Shown here piece by piece: positions 13,522 to 16,422 of a stretch of DNA of 16,422 nucleotides. A program made the position numbers and the translations under genes. The notes beneath the pieces are model-generated. The model was given only the letters and a program-made list of their open reading frames with translations. It did not search any database and was not told the origin of the DNA. The stretch's first letter is position 1, and each line of letters starts with the position of its first letter. This DNA is from Microcaldota archaeon (lineage in GTDB: Archaea; Micrarchaeota; Micrarchaeia; Anstonellales; Anstonellaceae): assembly GCA_023248455.1 (NCBI GenBank), contig JAHFEN010000002.1, positions 1-16,422 of the forward strand, written 5' to 3'.

Positions 13522-14373
13522 TCACCTACTTACCCTGTTGAAGCCGTAGATCGATGCCACGAAAACCGCGACCAGTATGACTGCGGCCGGACCCTGCGAG
13601 CCCAGGAAAAACTGCTGCACGTAGTCCTGCGAGGCAGTAAAGAAATCAATGACTTCTGACTCAAGGGGGGACTCGATCTCGTAGCTGAATTGGAATTTGG
13701 AGAGCACGTCGCCCTGCCAGTTGAACAGCCTCTTGTTTCCGGCATAGTAGCGGGGGTTTGCCGACTGGTCGCAGCGGGAGCTCTCCGGATTGTCCACAAG
13801 ATTCTGGGGAACGGACGAGAAGCATATTTTCTCGGAAGACGGGGGTATGGCAATCGAAATGGTGGTCCCGGTTGGGAGCACCAAGTCGCCGGTCTTGGTC
13901 TGCTCGAATGAAAGCGCGTCCTGGATGAGCGAATACTTTGCCGTGCGGGGCTTGTAATGGTCCACTTTGACAAGGCCTGAGCCGTTGACCCTTGCAGGGA
14001 CCGAATAGTCGATCAGCAGAGTGGCAAGGCAGGTGCCCATGAAGCTGTTGCAGTTCTGGAGCGCCTGGGGGATGACGCGTATGTTGGCGATGTCGGTGTT
14101 AGCCCGCGAGATATGGTGGCGCATTTCTGAGAGCTCGGTGCGGTTCTTCCAAGTGGCCAGGTCCGAGTACGTGCTTCTGGTTGCCTCGTAAAGTTCGCGG
14201 GAGGAGGTGCCTGAAATCACCAGGTTGAGCTGCTCCTCCACACTGGCACCGCCATCTTTATCGATGTTTATCTGCACATCAAGCGACTTCATGGCAAAGT
14301 CGGCGCAAAGGCTGGAAGACAGGAGCAGGGAATAAAACGCGAATGCCGCAAGCCTAAACGTCGTATTTGCCAT
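13522..14373 (-). CDS. Secreted, C-terminally anchored surface protein upstream of pheS
   Basis: 283 residues, not recognised with certainty. A signal peptide (FRLAAFAFYSLLLSSSLCA) leads into LDVQINIDKDGGASVEEQLN, a strand pattern reminiscent of DUF2207-type or similar exported archaeal proteins. Four cysteines follow in pairs (NCNSFMGTC; ICFSS with RCDQS), possibly two disulfides. A C-terminal membrane segment (AAVILVAVFVASIYGF) ends with NRVSR. The start at 14373 is 26 bases from a palindromic TATA box shared with the divergent gene at 14425. Its TGA directly abuts a GTG in the pheS frame, so the two genes form one transcript. Confidence 0.8.
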   Translation of the reverse strand: MANTTFRLAAFAFYSLLLSSSLCADFAMKSLDVQINIDKDGGASVEEQLNLVISGTSSRELYEATRSTYSDLATWKNRTELSEMRHHISRANTDIANIRVIPQALQNCNSFMGTCLATLLIDYSVPARVNGSGLVKVDHYKPRTAKYSLIQDALSFEQTKTGDLVLPTGTTISIAIPPSSEKICFSSVPQNLVDNPESSRCDQSANPRYYAGNKRLFNWQGDVLSKFQFSYEIESPLESEVIDFFTASQDYVQQFFLGSQGPAAVILVAVFVASIYGFNRVSR

Positions 14374-14395
14374 GGGAAGCTTTCGGACATTATGT

Positions 14396-14403
14396 ATTTA
14401 AAT
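14396..14403. promoter_or_regulatory. Palindromic TATA box shared by two divergent leaderless genes
   Basis: ATTTAAAT is its own reverse complement. Its centre (14399.5) lies about 26 bases from both the minus-strand ATG at 14373 and the plus-strand ATG at 14425. Both spacings fit leaderless starts, so one box may serve both directions. Confidence 0.65.
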
Positions 14404-14424
14404 CTGAGGCGGAAAAAGAGAAAT

Positions 14425-15096
14425 ATGCGCTCAATTACGTATCTTGGGCATTCGTGCTTCCTTGTCCGCCTGGGGAACATAGTGATGCTTTTCAACCCGG
14501 CAGTTTCGGACTCGCTTTCCGGAAGGAAGCGGCTGGTGAAGTCCGGGCTGAACCCGCACACGGTCCGCGAGTGCGACCTGGTGCTTCTTTCAAATGAGGA
14601 TGGGGCAAACTGCGAGCCTGACACCATAAAGGAGATCTCCGACCGGGCCTACTCCTCTGTTGTCGCCCCCAAACCAGCGCTTGCCAAGATTTCCATTTCA
14701 GACCGCTTCAAGATAGATGTCAGGACAGGAGACAAATTCACAGTGAAAGGCATTGATATTGAAGTGGTGAAGGCAGTGCACCCGCAGGCGCAGTACCCTG
14801 TTGGCTACCTTGTGAAGGGCGACGGGCTATCCATATACCACGCAGGCGACACCTACAGCTTCACCGACATGGCAAGAATAAAGTGCGACGTGGCGCTGGT
14901 GCCCATTGGAGGCGGCTCGCTCATGGATCCTTTTGCAGCCAATGCAGCAGTAAAGGAGATGCGCCCCAAGGTGGCTGTCCCAATGAGCTACAATACATTC
15001 GAAACAATACGGCAGGACCCGAACGAATTCGTCACTGATTTGGGCGGGCTCACCAAGGGAGTGGCGCTCAAAGTCGGGCAGGAACTCAGGCTTTAA
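14425..15096 (+). CDS. UlaG/UPF0173-type metallo-beta-lactamase-fold protein lacking most metal ligands
   Basis: 223 residues with the layout of UPF0173/UlaG-like metal-dependent hydrolases: ITYLGHSCFLV at the N-terminus, IYHAGDTYSF (137-146) and the late PMSYNTF...QDPNEFV block. The metal-binding core is broken. The expected S-H-x-H-x-D-H (after VLL) reads S-N-E-D-G-A-N (56-62), the usual DP after the third strand is N-P (24-25), and the final PMHY His is Ser188. H119 and D142 remain. It may be a non-catalytic member with a binding role, or use an altered site. The start at 14425 is set by the shared TATA box. The frame is open to 14392. It ends 42 bases from a convergent gene. Confidence 0.85.
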   Translation: MRSITYLGHSCFLVRLGNIVMLFNPAVSDSLSGRKRLVKSGLNPHTVRECDLVLLSNEDGANCEPDTIKEISDRAYSSVVAPKPALAKISISDRFKIDVRTGDKFTVKGIDIEVVKAVHPQAQYPVGYLVKGDGLSIYHAGDTYSFTDMARIKCDVALVPIGGGSLMDPFAANAAVKEMRPKVAVPMSYNTFETIRQDPNEFVTDLGGLTKGVALKVGQELRL

Positions 15097-15138
15097 AGTC
15101 AGATTTTGGCGAGCTTTTTCAGGGCTGGCGGATTACTT

Positions 15139-16422
15139 TTACTTGAGGAATGGCAGTTCGCGGTCAGGATTGTAGAATGTAAAGCTTAGGCTCATGTCAA
15201 AAACCCATTCTTTCATGTAGCGCCCCCCGACTTTAATCTTGAGAGCGTAGTCATTGTTGAGCATATGGCTGGGAACGAGGCCTAGCAAAAATGATGCTCG
15301 AACTTCCGGCTCCTGTCTCCCGAAAAGAAGAGGGGAATAGCCGGCGCTAAAGCCGGCAGCCGCCCCTCCGAAATACCCTCTTGGGTTGCGTTGGAATGCC
15401 CATTTTGCCTCGGCATCAAAATCCATTGCCGCGGGCCCGAAGAAGTTTCCTTCCGAAGACTCAACCCCATACCCTGCTGAAAGGCGGTAGGAGAAGTCCA
15501 GGTTGTTCGGTATCAGTTGCCCTGCATACCAAAGCTCGGCGCCAGGAAGAATTAGATTTGCAGTCCTAAGCTCAAACCCAAGGTAGTTCAGCGGCTTTCC
15601 ATATGCCAATAGAGGCGGCTCTTCGCCCTCTTTTGGTATGCCGTAGATGTTCTGCTTGTTGTATTTCCCAAGAACAACACCGAGTGCGGTTTTTATTATG
15701 TTTTTTGGATTGCCAGACGCTCTCATTTCAGTATAAGTATCATAGAGATGCCTGTCCCAGGTAATTTCGATCTTTTTGTTTTCCAGCTGCCGTTCGAATT
15801 CTATTTCCCTCAGCTCCCACTTGTGGAGCACTCTGACGATATCCTCCAACACTTTGTCGGAATCTATTACTGGGCCTTCATCAACCTTTGTGAACACAGG
15901 CAAGTCTCCCTTGCCCTGCCCTCCTTTACCTTTGCCTTTTCCACCAAAACCAATATCCCCAATGCCTGCAACTGGAATTGCAACTATTTCCCCCCTGTCT
16001 CCGAATACGTACTCCATTTCCGGCAAGTTAAAGGATAGATTTGCATTAAGCCTCAATGTCGCAATCGGGATCTCAGTGATGACCTCTGGTTCTGCCGTCA
16101 GGATTTTGGGCTTGGACACTAACAGTACTTTGCCGACTGCCTTGCCTTCAGGGGATATGACGATTTCTGCAAGCGTTGCACCTGTGTCATCTGAATTGAC
16201 ATTTGGGAAATTGCCACCAGTGTCCTTGGTTGGGATTTCCCCTTTTCTTTTCTTGGGCATTTCACCTTGCTTCCCCCCAGAGCCAATGAAATCCGTTTCC
16301 TTTTTCGCCCCTTTGGTTCTGGACCGCATACCCTCAACTTTGCCATAATCAAGGCCACTGCCCTTCTCGGCCTCAAAAAGCCCTATAATGACCTGGCCCT
16401 TATCATCGGTCAGAATTTTAAC
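15139..16422 (-). CDS. Large Gly/Lys-rich protein with beta-rich C-terminal half (5' end missing)
   Basis: The frame is open from the window edge to the TAA at 15139-15141, giving 427 visible residues; an internal ATG at 16329 is not evidently the start. The visible N-terminal part (KILTDDKGQVIIGLFEAE) looks like strand-turn-strand repeats, as does the later block TLAEIVISPEGKAVGKVLLV. A low-complexity Gly/Lys linker (FGGKGKGKGGQGKG) follows. A helical region (DSDKVLEDIVRVLHKWELRE) precedes the last 200 residues. Those show alternating polar/aromatic strands and Gly turns (FSAGYSPLLF, VRASFLLGLV, ALKIKVGGRY, FDMSLSFTFYN), like a membrane beta-barrel or a large beta-sheet ectodomain. The family is not recognised. 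Base composition in parts is lower in GC than the neighbours. Confidence 0.75.
   Translation of the reverse strand, partial: VKILTDDKGQVIIGLFEAEKGSGLDYGKVEGMRSRTKGAKKETDFIGSGGKQGEMPKKRKGEIPTKDTGGNFPNVNSDDTGATLAEIVISPEGKAVGKVLLVSKPKILTAEPEVITEIPIATLRLNANLSFNLPEMEYVFGDRGEIVAIPVAGIGDIGFGGKGKGKGGQGKGDLPVFTKVDEGPVIDSDKVLEDIVRVLHKWELREIEFERQLENKKIEITWDRHLYDTYTEMRASGNPKNIIKTALGVVLGKYNKQNIYGIPKEGEEPPLLAYGKPLNYLGFELRTANLILPGAELWYAGQLIPNNLDFSYRLSAGYGVESSEGNFFGPAAMDFDAEAKWAFQRNPRGYFGGAAAGFSAGYSPLLFGRQEPEVRASFLLGLVPSHMLNNDYALKIKVGGRYMKEWVFDMSLSFTFYNPDRELPFLK

Noticed and set aside
1..16422. tRNA or rRNA genes
   Set aside because: No T-arm GTTCRANTC context with matching cloverleaf, and no rRNA-like segment, was found on either strand by eye.

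Overview
The window looks like a piece of an archaeal chromosome. GMP synthase is split into separate amidotransferase and ATP-pyrophosphatase genes. PheS has an archaeal-type N-terminal winged-helix region, and RNase Z is the short form. Several small membrane proteins carry pilin-like class III signal peptides. Most first genes have a TATA-like box about 26 bases before the start codon, which is the leaderless-promoter signature of archaea. Compact, overlapping genes and many anchored surface proteins suggest a DPANN-type lineage such as Micrarchaeota or Diapherotrites, but that placement is inference.

Layout. 1-173: 5' part of an unknown minus-strand gene. 174-535: a gene-free stretch holding one copy of a dispersed repeat and a run of consecutive hairpins. 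536-1777: N-terminally anchored surface protein with a duplicated PEGA-like module. 1905-2354: small multi-pass membrane protein resembling the YdjM/DUF457 group, preceded by a second copy of the repeat. 2344-2946 (minus): a PAS-domain protein and a DUF1059 protein. 3036-3590 (minus): guaAa. 3680-4528 (plus): an AT-richer SAM methyltransferase lying between guaAa and guaAb. 4543-9464 (minus): a tightly packed run, in transcription order M42 metallopeptidase, four small pilin-like proteins (two ATGA overlaps), a surface protein with a C-terminal anchor, then guaAb. 9675-11306 (minus): surface protein, then RNase Z. 11395-12090 (plus): orphan protein, possibly kinase-like. 12091-14373 (minus): surface protein, then pheS. 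14425-15096 (plus): an UlaG/UPF0173-type metallo-beta-lactamase-fold protein that has lost most of its metal ligands. 15139-16422 (minus): large Gly/Lys-rich protein with beta-strand-rich C-terminal half, cut by the window end.

How it fits together. Housekeeping genes (guaA, rnz, pheS) are each next to genes for exported proteins that have a signal peptide, beta-rich ectodomains and a C-terminal membrane anchor. The four pilin-like genes form one translationally coupled cassette and are the best candidate for a little-described envelope structure. First genes of transcripts use TATA plus leaderless starts. Internal genes use Shine-Dalgarno motifs or stop-start overlaps. The items most worth a second look are the hairpin array with its dispersed repeat, the pseudo-enzyme with its symmetric shared promoter, and the pilin-like cassette.
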